Positions 1 through 10,151 of a DNA stretch of 64,000 nt are shown here, in pieces. Source of the stretch: Zhengitettix transpicula. Taxonomy: Eukaryota; Arthropoda; Insecta; Orthoptera; Tetrigidae. The notes beneath the pieces were generated by a model. It was not told the DNA's origin. It did no database searches and saw only the letters and a program-made list of their open reading frames with translations. The translations under genes were made by a program, and so were the position numbers. How positions within the stretch are numbered: position 1 is the stretch's first letter; every line of letters begins with the position of its first letter. The stretch spans positions 64,228,509 through 64,292,508 of the forward strand of contig CM073594.1 in the NCBI GenBank assembly GCA_037074705.1, given 5' to 3'.

Positions 1-197
1 GGGTGTGGGACAAGTACCCAATGCCCGAAATACCTGATGCAGGTTTTCTAGGGTTTGTCCTCCATCACTCTATAGCCCGGGGGCGCCTAGTTAACCCCTT
101 GGCTACTTTCCTCTACCCTTCCGCATCCTTCTTTCAGATTCCTTTTTATGCTATTAAAGGGGAGTTGCCACCCTCATGTAGCCTGTTACTCTAAAAA
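1..197 (+). repeat. Dispersed retroelement 3'-end-like repeat, copy 1
   Basis: This stretch is shared with two other places in the window: 31380-31579 on the plus strand and about 17250-17460 on the minus strand. Shared landmarks are GTGGGACAAG near the start, a TTAACCNCTTGGCTAC block at about 90-108, CTTCCGCATC at 118-127, GCTATTAAAGGGGAGT at 150-165 and CCTCATGTAGCCTGT at 171-185. The copies differ in small indels, so this is an old interspersed repeat. A T-rich 3' half and a conserved 3' tail suggest a retrotransposon 3' untranslated region, but no coding part is attached here, so the class is inferred. The left edge of the window cuts the copy. Confidence 0.6.
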
Positions 198-1175
198 ATG
201 TAAGTACACGTACTTCAATTTATATATAATATTTAGAATCACACACACAGATACACTCGTGTGTATACATATATGGTTGTAATTTGAGACCATCTTCAAG
301 AGTGCAATAGATTATTGTTCTTGTAAACCAAATCAGATTCTGTATAATATTTTATATGTATATATGTCACTGTCCCAGGCTGCTTCAACACTCTGTATTA
401 GATATACTTTTCCCTCTGTAATGTACGTCTAAAAAGCACACACACGTAGACTGGAATATTGAAGCCACGAGCCCTGCTGTCACTTGTCACAACAGACTGT
501 ATGCTGGCCACGTGACGTAACAGGCCGCAGTCTCGCTTCAACTCTATGGCCGGAGCGTCACGTGACGTGGGGGCAGTGTGTCTCCTCCACCTTTAGTCCT
601 GTCATACTGGGGGGGGGTCCCCTCCATGTGAAGTTATGAAATAAATAAATGACGAAACGACTTCGTCGATGATTCTCCGCCCTTTCCTCAGGTGTTTTTG
701 TATTAAATTTTTACGTTCGCATCTTTCCCTCTTGACGCAAACTCAAAAATATATATAACGTACACGTGCGACGCAGATGCTCGTATCTACCCCCCCCCCC
801 CACTCCCACCGCTCACAAACACACAGACTTAGACTGAAGCAGCGATCCGGAGGCTTCTCTCACATAAATCTGCCAGATCGTTCGTTCTAAAGGTAACTGT
901 GTTCCTTCCCAAGGAACATACCGCGGTCCTGACATGGCTTCATTTAATTCTAATCCCGTATCGGTTTACAAGCTGTTATTTAAATCGCGGCAACGCTCCG
1001 AATGACTCATTAACTTTATATCTGATGAAAAAAGTGGTAACTCACCAAGTTTCCGAGATGATGGGCATTGGCGGTGCCAGACTTGTGCACGTGGGGACCT
1101 CGGACGCCCTCTCAGACTCCATCTGTGATTGAAGGCGAACAGTACAATGATACAAGAAGCTACAATTAAAAGCAA
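198..1175. other. Intergenic stretch with E-box/CRE-like sites, no gene seen
   Basis: No coding region is supported; reading frames are short and lack recognisable motifs. The stretch has CA-rich simple sequence near 240-260 and 438-447, a poly-C run at about 790-801, and two CACGTGAC sites (509-516 and inside the palindrome GTCACGTGAC at 557-566). These resemble bHLH-type E-boxes overlapping ACGT cores, but function is unproven. Confidence 0.4.
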
Positions 1176-1283
1176 TTGGAAAAAGTGCGTTTTATCGGAC
1201 GGGGATGACTTTGAAGGGGGATGAAACTGATTTTGAAGAATAAATAAAGAATTTATATTTTATAAATAAATACACAGTTGGTA
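1176..1283 (+). mobile_element. Mariner 3'-end stub (third copy of the family)
   Basis: This piece matches the last ~110 bases of the two longer mariner copies at 26201-27334 and 38515-39809. It starts in the codons for the transposase C-terminus (GGAAAAAGTGCGTTTTATCG at 1178-1197), runs through the same AATAAATAAAGAATTTATAT stretch, and ends in a worn terminal inverted repeat, CACAGTTGGTA, followed by TA at 1284-1285. Compared with copy 2, about 13 bases are missing just inside the terminal repeat. The rest of the element is absent, so this is a 5'-truncated or internally deleted relic that cannot move. Confidence 0.8.
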
Positions 1284-1285
1284 TA

Positions 1286-1960
1286 TCATGAATCACTGCT
1301 AATGCGAACAATAACATGGCGTTAAATACTAATTATAAGAAATATGTACAAAAATTCTATAATAATATGGGTTAAGGGATCGTAAAAACTTACTGTTGCA
1401 CTGTTTCTAGGAGTACGATTATTCACGACGCTGTTTTTAAAACATCCAGTCTCCGCGACGCTTCTTTTCGACGGCGTCGTGTCCACGGAGCTGCTCCGTG
1501 CGCTCACAGATTGCTTCTTGGAGCCGCAGGAATATAGTAAGGAGAAAAATCCACGTTTCGGCTCTGGCTTCTGATAACGAAAAAAAAAAGTGGTGTATAA
1601 GGAGTTAATTTTGAACAAAATCGAGTTATCGAGGATCCCTTCGCAACGTACCTTTTCCTCTGCTGCTACGCTTTCGGATTTTTGAGCGCAGATGGCGGCA
1701 CAGGAAGCGTCGCTGGAAACGAGAAGAACAGACTTTAAGGTGTGAGTCACTTTCGAAACCGGGCAGGACCCGTCGATGTTTTCTTACCAGGTTTGCGTAG
1801 CGAAGTCGCGGGAAGCCAACGAAGAAACGTAAACGTGAGACTGTTTTCCTCTGTCCATCACCAAGCGATCAAGCTGCGGGGGGGAGAAAAAAAGGTCAAA
1901 AGTTGATCCTCTCCCATGCGGTTGAAACTATACTAAAAAAACCATTGTGAGAAACTCTAT
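1286..1960. other. Unassigned stretch, CpG-richer than its surroundings
   Basis: A 142-codon frame lies on the minus strand (1750 down to 1322) but shows no domain I recognise. Its composition alternates between a CpG-rich part (about 1430-1540 and 1640-1720) and A/T runs. GTACGT and GTAAGA, which read as splice donors on the minus strand, occur near 1647-1652 and 1783-1788. A 5' exon of a host gene on the minus strand is possible but unsupported by homology. Confidence 0.2.
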
Positions 1961-2290
1961 CAATCTAATAAAACCCTTAATAATATTATTCAACGACCAT
2001 GTTTGTATGTTTCAAAATTTCAACCCTCCGCCTCTGGGGGTCAAATGTGAATTTTAATGTCACAATTAAACTCGGCGAATCCATAACCTTGGATTTGACT
2101 CCAATCTCGGTTGTATTCGCGTTATTTTCTTTCCCATGCTGTAAGAGGTTGAAATTATACACAGATAGCAATGATAGAAACACTATCAATTTCTTTGGCC
2201 ACTAAAACTATTTACCCGACGTGAATATCGGCCGTTTCAGCACGTTTGAATATTTCCACCCCCGCTCCTGATAGTGCAAGTAGCGATCAC
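1961..2290 (-). repeat. Isolated unit of the Helitron-associated ~280-bp repeat
   Basis: The unit shares its order of blocks with the array at 3240-5137: CATGTTTG..TTTCAAAATTTCAACCC, GGGGGTCAAATG, TTAAACTCGGCGAATCCATAACC, TTTGACTCCAATCTCGGTTG, ATTCGCGTTATTTTCTT and TTGAAATTATACACA. The reverse complement of these blocks appears in the plus-strand Helitron at 61484-62767, which sets the strand. It is about 1.2 units long with no element end in view, so it is a fragment. Confidence 0.65.
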
Positions 2291-3037
2291 AGTTTTTTTC
2301 AACCGCCTTCATGCTTAAGCCCTTTATTATCCACAGACAATTTTATCTACGAAAAAACCCAAGTGGAAATGTAATAATATTAAATTATTTTAACTGATTA
2401 CCAGTCCACGTCGTCACAGCAGCGTGTTCAGCTTGAAGTAACTATGGTTACTGTTGGTTGTTAGCTGCTTCATGCTCCCGTAACTAACGTCACCTTCTTC
2501 TCTGTTAGTTCAGCTCAAAGTCGTCGAGGACACGAGTTGAAACGTATTTAATGTCAAAATAATATTATCTTGGCAGTTTGATGCGATACGGTTACCTGTG
2601 GAAAAAAGTCGACCCGAATGCACACACACACAAAGGGGGAGAAATCGTAAACGAATAAGTACGTCGACCTTTAACTTCTCTTGCGAAACGATGCGCCGAC
2701 TGACAAAATTGTAATTGCCTCTGCTCCTCACTGGAAGTGCGTCACCATTTCACCAGTGATGACGTTATACAGTCACTTTTTATTTATTTTTTTATTTGTA
2801 TCATGACGATCACGTTTCGATACCAATTTTTTGTCTTCTCCGGGTATTTTCCTACAGAGGAGGTATTTCCAATATAAATGAAAAAGGTGTCCGTATGAGG
2901 TCATCAACGGTTTTATTAATTCAAAACAGACGTTAAATAAACCATTACATTAGATTAATAGGAAAAATTGGACGAGGCAAAATAATATTAATTGCAAATA
3001 TCAGTTGTATTGTAATTCACATAAATCTTATCTTATC
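2291..3037. other. AT-rich stretch, no feature seen
   Basis: No coding frame with recognisable motifs, no RNA gene and no clear repeat relation to the rest of the window. A short CACACACACA run lies near 2622-2631. Confidence 0.3.
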
Positions 3038-5219
3038 TTCTCCTTATAAATAAAAATGAGTGTATGTATGTATGTTTGTATATATATTTGTATGTTCGAT
3101 ATACAAATCTACACCGGTGGACCAAATAAATATATGTAATTGTCGCAAAATTCAGACGCTTAACTTACTTTATAATTTCTATTCCACATTTACCTCCACC
3201 CAACCCCCCCCCCCCAGTCCAGCCCAAACCTGCGCGTTGCCCAAATTATCATAAATGAGCTCAGCGACATTAATTACGTTCGACTTATTCGAATGTTGGT
3301 TGTTTTCGAGTTATTTTCTTGTAACACACGTCCACCCCGTCCCCTAAGCGTTCTTCACCCTCATGTCGCAAGAGGTTGAAATTGTACAAACATAAAATGG
3401 GTATAAATACTATAAATTAATTAACCCTGCAAAAGAAATATTTTCCGTTAACATAGACCTTTCAACATGTTTGAAATTTTCCAACCCCATCCTCTTCCGC
3501 CCATGGGGGTTAAGAGGGCAACTGAATATCATCATTACACTTTAGGACACCCAGAAACCTGGGTTTGACTGTAATATTGGTTTTACTCGCGTTATTTATT
3601 TGTAATGCCCGTCCACCCTCACTCCTAAGAGTGCTCCTTTTCCACGCTGTAAGGGGTTGAAACTATACTCAGATAACATCTGTTAAAACACTATCTATCT
3701 CTTCGATCCCAAAAATGTTTATCTGCCTAAATATCTGCTGTTTAGCACGTTTGAATGTTTCCAGCTCCTCTCCAAAGTGTGCTTCCCTCTAATGCCGAAA
3801 AAAATTAAATTTTACAAACAACATCGGTAGGTATATTGTCAATGTCATTGACCTCGACAATTAATTAATTAATGCAAATATCGACCGTTTAACATGTTAG
3901 AAATATTCCACTCCCGTCCACCCCAACCCTTGTGGTTAAATGGCTAATTGAATGTCATAATTGAACACGGCGACATCCATAACCTTTGGTTTGACTCCAA
4001 TCTCGGTTGTATTCGCGTTATTTTCTTGTAATACCCCTCCACCCCCAACCCTCCTTTCCCATTCCGTACAGGTTGAAATTATACTGACATACTTTGGTAC
4101 AAACACTATTAATCGCTTTTACCCCGAAAATATTTATCCAACTCAATTATCGGCCGTGTAGCATGTTTGAAGATATCCACCCCATTCACCCTTGCTTGAG
4201 GCACTAAACAACAACTTGAATATCATAATTAAACTCTCTGACAACCATAACCCTGGATTTGAGTCCAATCTCGATTGTGTTTGCGCTCTTTTTATATAAA
4301 TACACTCCACCCCCACTCTTAAGGGTGCTCCTCCCAAACCCCGAAAGAGGTTAATATTACATATATGGAACATGTAGAGACATTTTATAAATCTCAATGA
4401 ACCATGAAAATATTTATCGACGCAAATATCGACTGCTTATTATGTTTGAAAATTTCAACCCCCGTCCACCAATGCTCCTGGGGGTTAAAACACCAATTGA
4501 TTGTCTTAATTAAACTCAGCGACATCAATAATCCTCGATTTGACTCTAATCTTGGTTGTATTCGCAATATTTTCTTGTAACGCCCGTCCACCCGCATCCT
4601 TAAGGGTGCTCCCCTCCCAAGCCCAAAAGGGTTTGAAATTATACACGGAGAATATGTAGAGAAATGTTATGAATATCATTGTTCCCGAAATATTTTTATT
4701 CGCTGCAATGTTCGGCCGGTTAACCTATTTTACCTTCCGCCCAACCCCTCCTACGCCATATTACATCTGCGCGTTTCCCAGATTGTCATAAATGAACTCA
4801 GCGACATCCATTACCTTTGATTTGACTCGAATCTCGGTATTTTTAGCGTTATTTACTTTTAACCCTCCTCCACTGCCACCCTTTAATGCGCTCAACCCTC
4901 GTGCCACAATGGGTTAAAATTAATAAAAATCACATGAGTAGAAATACTGTAAATCTAATTAACCCTGAAAAATATTTATGCAACGCAAATATCGGACATT
5001 TTAGTATGTTTGAAGATTTCCACCACCGTCCACCCATGCTTCTGGGGGTGGTAGGCGTGTTACACCCGCACAGTGTTTGTTTCCCTGTCGCAAAGAACAC
5101 GTGTACGAACTTTGGTGAAATTGATTCGAGGGTTTAGATTTTTAAGCGGAAAATACCCATATACATACCCACATGCATACACACATACATACCCGTATAA
5201 GGCAATTTTATATAATAGA
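3038..5219 (-). mobile_element. Helitron-derived element carrying a ~280-bp internal tandem array
   Basis: The right end, read on the minus strand from 5219, begins TCTATTATATAAAATTG and is soon followed by TATGTATGTGTGTATGCATG, the AT-rich then TATGTATG-type start seen at the 5' ends of the two complete Helitrons here. The left edge (3038-3110) carries a second 5'-like end in plus orientation (TATAAATAAAAATGAGTG then TATGTATGTATG), although the array beside it reads on the minus strand. So the block looks like a head-to-head rearrangement rather than one intact element. No CTAG 3' hairpin is visible. No Rep/helicase coding sequence is present, so it is non-autonomous. Confidence 0.55.
3240..5137 (-). 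repeat. Tandem array of diverged ~270-285-bp units inside the Helitron
   Basis: The landmark TCAGCGACATNNATNAC recurs near 3260, 3963, 4515 and 4795, with weaker versions near 3540 and 4231. Successive spacings are about 268-284 bases apart from one double-length gap. Each unit also repeats TTTGACTCNAATCTNGGTTG, CGCGTTATTTTCTTGTAA, a C-rich CCCCTCCACCCCCA block, a GGGTTGAAATTATAC block, and CATGTTTGAANATTTCCACC. The units are well diverged. The same unit in opposite orientation fills the Helitron at 61484-62767. Confidence 0.75.
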
Positions 5220-5898
5220 AGCTATATCATATATAGATAGATATACATACACTATTTATAACAATTATTAAATTTGTAGAAATATAATTTTTCCATCTGA
5301 AAATAAACAACTCGGTGGTTTTAGCAATCTGCAGTTGGTAGCATTGTATAAAATTAATGGAAAACATTACGAAATACACTGTATTTTGAACATTTAAGTA
5401 ATGTTTTTATCATAATTCTATGTATCTTCCAGTGCGTATTGTAAGATATAATTGGGCAACATATTGGTCCCTGATCCCGTGAAATATTCCACGTCAAAAG
5501 TCAAGTTATTTAAAAGAAATTTAATGCCATGGATTGTATAACCTTTCAGAATAAATTATATTTATCACTCGATGTGGTATTGGTAGATTTAATTATTCTT
5601 ATTATTCAATCAAAATATTTCTGCTTTATTTCATTACGAAATACAGAACTATATTTTTATGATGCGTCAATGTCTTGAAAATTTATGACGTCATCGTCTC
5701 GCGCAGTAATTTAACACTAATTCGTAACTTATTTCAACTATAATTATTTCTACGTTTATTCTAGGGGTTTCTCACCCCCACAGTAACGGTTCTCGATTTT
5801 GGCAGAATATATATACCAATTTTTGTTGAATTTGATATTTTGATAAAATTTGTATAAGGAACATACAAATATACAAACACTCTGCTTTATTTATTAGA
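5220..5898 (-). mobile_element. Second Helitron fragment, 5' end at 5898
   Basis: Read on the minus strand from 5898, the sequence begins TCTAATAAATAAAGCAGAG, nearly identical to the 5' end of the plus-strand Helitron at 61484. Internally it resembles the complete Helitron at 50994-52113: both contain AATATTTCTNCTTTATTTCA, GCGCAGTAATTTAAC, and a CTAGGGG-TTCTCACCCCC block before GGTTCTCG. The left part fades at the neighbouring Helitron near 5220 and no CTAG terminus is seen, so this copy is probably 3'-truncated by that neighbour. No protein is encoded. Confidence 0.6.
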
Positions 5899-7302
5899 TA
5901 TATTAATGACCAAATAAATATTATTGCAGCAGCCCAATTAAATATACTATGCATTTAATTCTAGTTAATTATTTTAGGATGAGAGTAGGAGGACAGGATG
6001 GAAACCGAGTCGACCAGACGGCCGTCGCGAACACTCTCTGCCTTACCTCACGTAAAATCCAAAATGTAGAGTATCTGACGTCGTGAAAATTCATGACTAT
6101 ATTAAAATTTGCCGATGTTTTAACTACTGACGGTCATTTTTGAATTACAACTTGTATCACCACTTCGGGTTGGATGTATGGAAAAATGAAGAGGCACTGT
6201 CGGATGCTCCACCAAGTGGACGCTTTTTGTCATTCCAATTTCTCTTCCGTTCATTAATCATCTTCCTTTTCACCTTAGGTGTTGTGTTCAAACTTACTTT
6301 TCCGATCTCTGAGTGCCAAAGGCATTCACGAACCTGAACACATTTCCTGTATTTAATTCTCTTATTTCGCCTAATTTAGAATTCATCCCGATTGTTCGGC
6401 AACGCTCTTTTGTCCCTTCCTTAATTTTGAAGGGGAGTCGAAAGCCCCATCACCCATCGTTAAAACAGTTTCAAGGCACCATTTTGTCAGAAATCGTCAT
6501 TGACACTGCTTATTTTGAATGTGTGGAATCAGAATAAATTATTTATTATAATTAAAATCTTAATTGTAACCTTGACAGTCGTCTCCTGCGTTCGCTGCAG
6601 TTAGACGAATCATTTCGATTTTCCGAGTGAACTATCACTCGACGAATCATGGGATGGTGGGTCGAGGTGGGAGTCAATTATGGGATAATCAGTCATGCAT
6701 TTCCTGGCGTAGATCCAGCTTGAGACTCTTACCTCGCGGTTTCTCACCTGTGGAACTAATAATCGTCTGCCACTGCACGAGTTTCCCCGATATTCAGAAT
6801 ATACAACGCAGGTATTTGCTACAAACACTGTATCAAGACTGATGACGTACATCATCCGATCTCTGGCGAGTGTTCAGGAACCACCGTGAGGGTTTGTGAC
6901 AACCCCGCTCACCCCCGGTTGCATGTCGCTCAGCGTGCTTGTGGTAACTGTTTGCCCTGCGTCTGGCCGGAGGGTGGTTTGCGACTTGCACCTCCCTTTC
7001 TCCCCCCCCCTACATAATTAGCTAACCTTGCTGCTGTTGACACATCCTTTATGCGAGACCCCGAGCGCACTTCGTAAATGTTGCATGCCTTAAACTGCAC
7101 AACTGTTGCAACTTTCTCCAGGCCATTGTGAGCCGATACAATCAGATCTGGATAAACAAGCCGGCGCCTTGCTTGCTTACTTGCTACCACCACAACGACC
7201 GGAGAACAAACCCAAACTACCCTCCCAGGTTCTCCTCCGTCGCAGCCCAAAATTAGACGTGCGCCCGGTTAAATATTCAAATGTCAACCACGAAGAAAAG
7301 TC
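5899..7302. other. Unassigned stretch, no gene recognised
   Basis: Several 65-106-codon frames overlap on both strands around 6140-6855 and 6930-7348, but none shows a recognisable motif and they conflict with each other. The part from about 6600 to 7300 is richer in G+C than its flanks. A host exon cannot be excluded; nothing in the sequence demonstrates one. Confidence 0.25.
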
Positions 7303-7465
7303 CAGGATTAGTACGCGACTCGACTACGTCATCACAGTATATATATAGACTCAGTTATCAGGCTTTGACATTTAATGACAATCCAGAGATATGTTTTCAA
7401 GGGTGTGCTTCTACGTTGTCTGGAGTGAATAATTCCTGAATGATTGGCGAGCACGGCGACTTTTT
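7303..7465 (+). repeat. Direct repeat A flanking a hAT-like element
   Basis: Matches 8350-8530 in the same orientation. Shared blocks are a run of CGACTNCGTCNTCA type, ATATATNGACTCAGTT, TATCAGG/ACAGG-TTTGA, ATGACNATCCA, and GATTGGCGAGC/GGTTGGCGAGC near the right end. The pair brackets the element at 7498-8268. Divergence is substantial, so the duplication is not recent. Confidence 0.6.
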
Positions 7466-7497
7466 AACTGTTAAAATAGAACACGTTGTTACTTGTG

Positions 7498-8268
7498 ACA
7501 GACCGCACACTGGCAACTAAAAATAACCAAAATGTTCTATTTTGTGGGTGAGTCAATTGTTGCCTGTGAAAATGCATCATACAAGTACAGACCGACATTG
7601 CATAGTTTCTGGTCATTTCTTTCGCTGTAGTGTGTCCTTCATTTTGAATCAGAGTGAGCAATTTTAATACTCAATTGTTTATTGAGGAACTACAAAAACT
7701 TCCAGCTTTATATAACACAAAGCTTAAAGAATATTCAAATAAAAATAAATAAAGAAGGAAACACGGTGGAAAAAAGTGATTTGTGGTTACAAAAATTCAA
7801 ATCCAGTTTCATTAGACTTCTTTATTCTAATATTTTTACCGTCGACTGCGCCTTTATAAAGTGCAAACTGTATTTTCTAATAAAAATCTTGAGAAACTTT
7901 TAGCCAAGAATCAGAATCTTTTTTTGAGTCTTTTTGTGTATTGATATGTATGATACATTAGGTCCACGATATAAATTTATCCAAACTAGCCACGACCATG
8001 CGGACATAATTAAAAAAAATTATATTCACAGTTTAACAATCACATAATTTGTAAAATTTGCCATTAAAAAATTAATGGATGGAGCCACAATTTTCGGCGC
8101 TTCTTCTGACGTCTTCATGCCAAGGCACAAAAAATCTAAGTCTTCACGAACTCCATTTTATAACTGAGTGAAAGCAACTATTTAGTTGCTGGTGTGCGCT
8201 CGACACTCTGCAAGCAACTCAACTTTTTAATCGCCTTGATTAAAAAGTTACTAGTGTGCGGTGGGCCT
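7498..8268. mobile_element. Non-autonomous hAT-like DNA transposon (MITE-like)
   Basis: The left end contains ACCGCACACTGGCAACT (7502-7518). The right end, read in reverse complement from 8268, contains ACCGCACACTAGTAACT: the two differ at only two positions and form an inverted pair. A third related block, GTTGCTGGTGTGCG at 8185-8198, lies just inside the right end and could be the end of a nested or earlier copy. Between 8221 and 8249 is a perfect 12-bp hairpin (AACTTTTTAATC, 5-base loop, GATTAAAAAGTT). No transposase is encoded. The terminal sequence style is that of hAT-type MITEs; an 8-bp target duplication could not be seen, so the superfamily call is tentative. Confidence 0.5.
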
Positions 8269-8349
8269 AAAAGCTACACACAGTTGTATCTGGCTCACGG
8301 TAGACATTAAATTGTCGCTCTTCGTCCATTTCAGAAGTAAAAGACTGAT

Positions 8350-8530
8350 TGGAATGCACGATTCGATCAGAGCCACGCTACTCCGTCGTCATCATAACAT
8401 TTATATATTGACTCAGTTTACAGGATTTGAAATTTACTATGACTATCCAAAAAAAAAAAATTTTCGATAGACTTCATTGCATGATCTGGAGAAGAATGGT
8501 TTGAATTCTGAAGGTTGGCGAGCTTGGCAG
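8350..8530 (+). repeat. Direct repeat B flanking a hAT-like element
   Basis: Counterpart of 7303-7465, in the same orientation and about 1 kb away. It carries the same GACTCAGTT..CAGG.TTTGA..TATGACTATCC order and the GGTTGGCGAGC block, with an added poly-A run at about 8450-8460. Confidence 0.6.
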
Positions 8531-9231
8531 TAAAATAATACGACAGCTGTAGTACTTAGTTCTATGAAAGTAATTTTTGTTTTAACGTTGGAATTAAATT
8601 GTTTCTCCTGTCAGATTGGCACCGTCTATGTAACCAACACCTTGGCGGCGGGCTGTTTTCCTTGCTTTGTCGTACCCGCAATGGTACCGCAGGCTGCTGC
8701 CGTGTATCTTTTATTCCGTAGTTTTTTAATTTGCCTGTCTGCAGTCTGCTCTGCATTCCTCCTGGGAACGTGCGAGTGTCTCCTGCAGCTGGAAATTCCG
8801 TCCTGGCTACGGAATATTCAATAATAGATGCGAGTCTTTACTACTGGATGGATACAGCCAGCGTCATCACAAAAATATAGCCTCCGGATTAATAACGTAC
8901 AGTTCACAGTTTCACGTTCTTGTGATACCGTGGCTTTTGCCTCCAAATTTAGTTCCAGTGACTCATTACGACACATCCGTTCTTAATTAACATTATATTC
9001 CGGTTAATGCATTAATATTCTTGTAACACAATCCCTTTTCTTACCAAAAAATGTAACAATATCGCGTTACAATTTCAAAAAAAGTTTCTGTGACGTCACA
9101 CTTTAAATAGGACTGTATTTAAAAACGCCCTACATTTGTTTGGGTTTATTTAAATTAATCTATAGTTTTTTAAGAAAACCACAATGACCCACTTAACAGC
9201 GTTTTTATAGCAAACATTGTGTAGTATAAAA
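8531..9231. other. Unassigned stretch, no feature seen
   Basis: An 86-codon frame on the plus strand (8564-8824) is rich in leucine, phenylalanine and cysteine and could suggest membrane segments, but it has no recognisable family motif and is overlapped by a minus-strand frame. No RNA gene or repeat was recognised. Confidence 0.2.
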
Positions 9232-9395
9232 AACCTCTTGCTCTGATTGTAATTCCTGTTAAATTGGTCAAACTAAAAGGTCACTTAATACCCATATCAT
9301 GGAACATATGTCCAACATCATAATCAATCTGTAGTCTCCGAAGATATCATCAATTCATAAACATTCATTTGATTGGCAATGGTTTGGTCATTAAT
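9232..9395 (+). pseudogene. Penelope-like element GIY-YIG endonuclease relic 1
   Basis: Translation of the frame from 9223 gives V-stop-KTSCSDCNSC-stop-IGQTKRSLNTHIMEHMS. This fits the pattern of the GIY-YIG endonuclease that Penelope-like retroelements carry after their reverse transcriptase: a VYKI start, a cysteine-rich turn, then (Y)IGQTKRSLNTR..EH. Both key tyrosines (the Y of VYK and the Y of YIGQ) have become TAA stops. Further along HSFDW is readable, a motif often found after the endonuclease core in these proteins. No reverse transcriptase was found upstream. A hammerhead-like motif follows in the same orientation at 10102-10151, which fits the 3' part of one PLE copy. The enzyme is dead. 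Confidence 0.75.
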
Positions 9396-10101
9396 ATATA
9401 ATAAATAAACCGCAGCTTCTCTTTGTTTCAATTTCAGTTATATTATTTGTCATCCTAAATCACATAACACAGCCCTGTAAAATCTTTAAGCCTTGAATAT
9501 TATTTTGAAGGTGTCAAATTACTTCACAGAGACAGACAAAAAACAAAATTAAGATTTGCAGACTCAACTTATATAATTTTTTATACAAGAAATTAAGTAA
9601 ATTGTGAAACAGACGGAGCTGACATTTATATTCATTACAAAGATATTTAATGAATAATTTATTACACTAAACAATTAAAAATAAAGGAATGGTTTGATAA
9701 TACTAAGAGTATCATTGTTGTGTGATGATAATATGAAAATATATTTGAATTAGATTAAAATTATATAAGTTATGATTTATCGATATATAACGTTCCGTAA
9801 CACAGTTATTTACATGATTACAAACTTAAACGTTAAAAAATTTTGCTTTGCGTATTAACCTAAACGATTCTAATTTTTAATGGTATGTATAACAAAATTT
9901 ACAATGTTACAATGTTATCATGTTCGATTTGAGATGTTGACTGAAACCATTATTATATATCATAAATGAGTCACATTAAATCTAAAATCATTGCAATTAA
10001 CACTATGAACCCTTATTTTTACGTTTCCACTGTTATTGCGTTTAGTTCGTCACTTGGTTTGAGCTTGCGTGTGTTGTTCTAACAACTCTTGTGTTGTTTT
10101 G
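9396..10101 (+). other. Probable remainder of the PLE 3' region
   Basis: AT-rich, without an open frame. It connects the endonuclease relic to the hammerhead-like motif in the same orientation, and is therefore probably decayed PLE sequence. There is no independent evidence. Confidence 0.35.
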
Positions 10102-10151
10102 AATCACCTGACGAAAGCAACAAGCAGTGCAGAAACGGTGTTGTTTGGTAT
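10102..10151 (+). ncRNA. Hammerhead-ribozyme-like motif, PLE terminus (site 1)
   Basis: The core boxes are CTGACGA (10108-10114) and GAAAC (10132-10136), 17 bases apart. They are followed by a GT-containing turn and TGGTATTTATTTA. The flanking CAC at 10105-10107 and the downstream sequence are shared with sites at 32452 and 46198. Stem II is weak here (GCAA against a worn TGCA). Position downstream of the GIY-YIG relic supports a PLE origin. Self-cleavage is not implied. Confidence 0.55.

Noticed and set aside
1322..1750. 142-codon minus-strand frame near splice-donor-like sites
   Set aside because: No family motif, composition switches within the frame, and donor-like hexamers are common by chance. 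Reported only as an unassigned stretch.
3060..5137. CRISPR-like array because of regular repeats
   Set aside because: Units are about 280 bases, diverged and without short identical repeats or unique spacers; animal-type transposon context.
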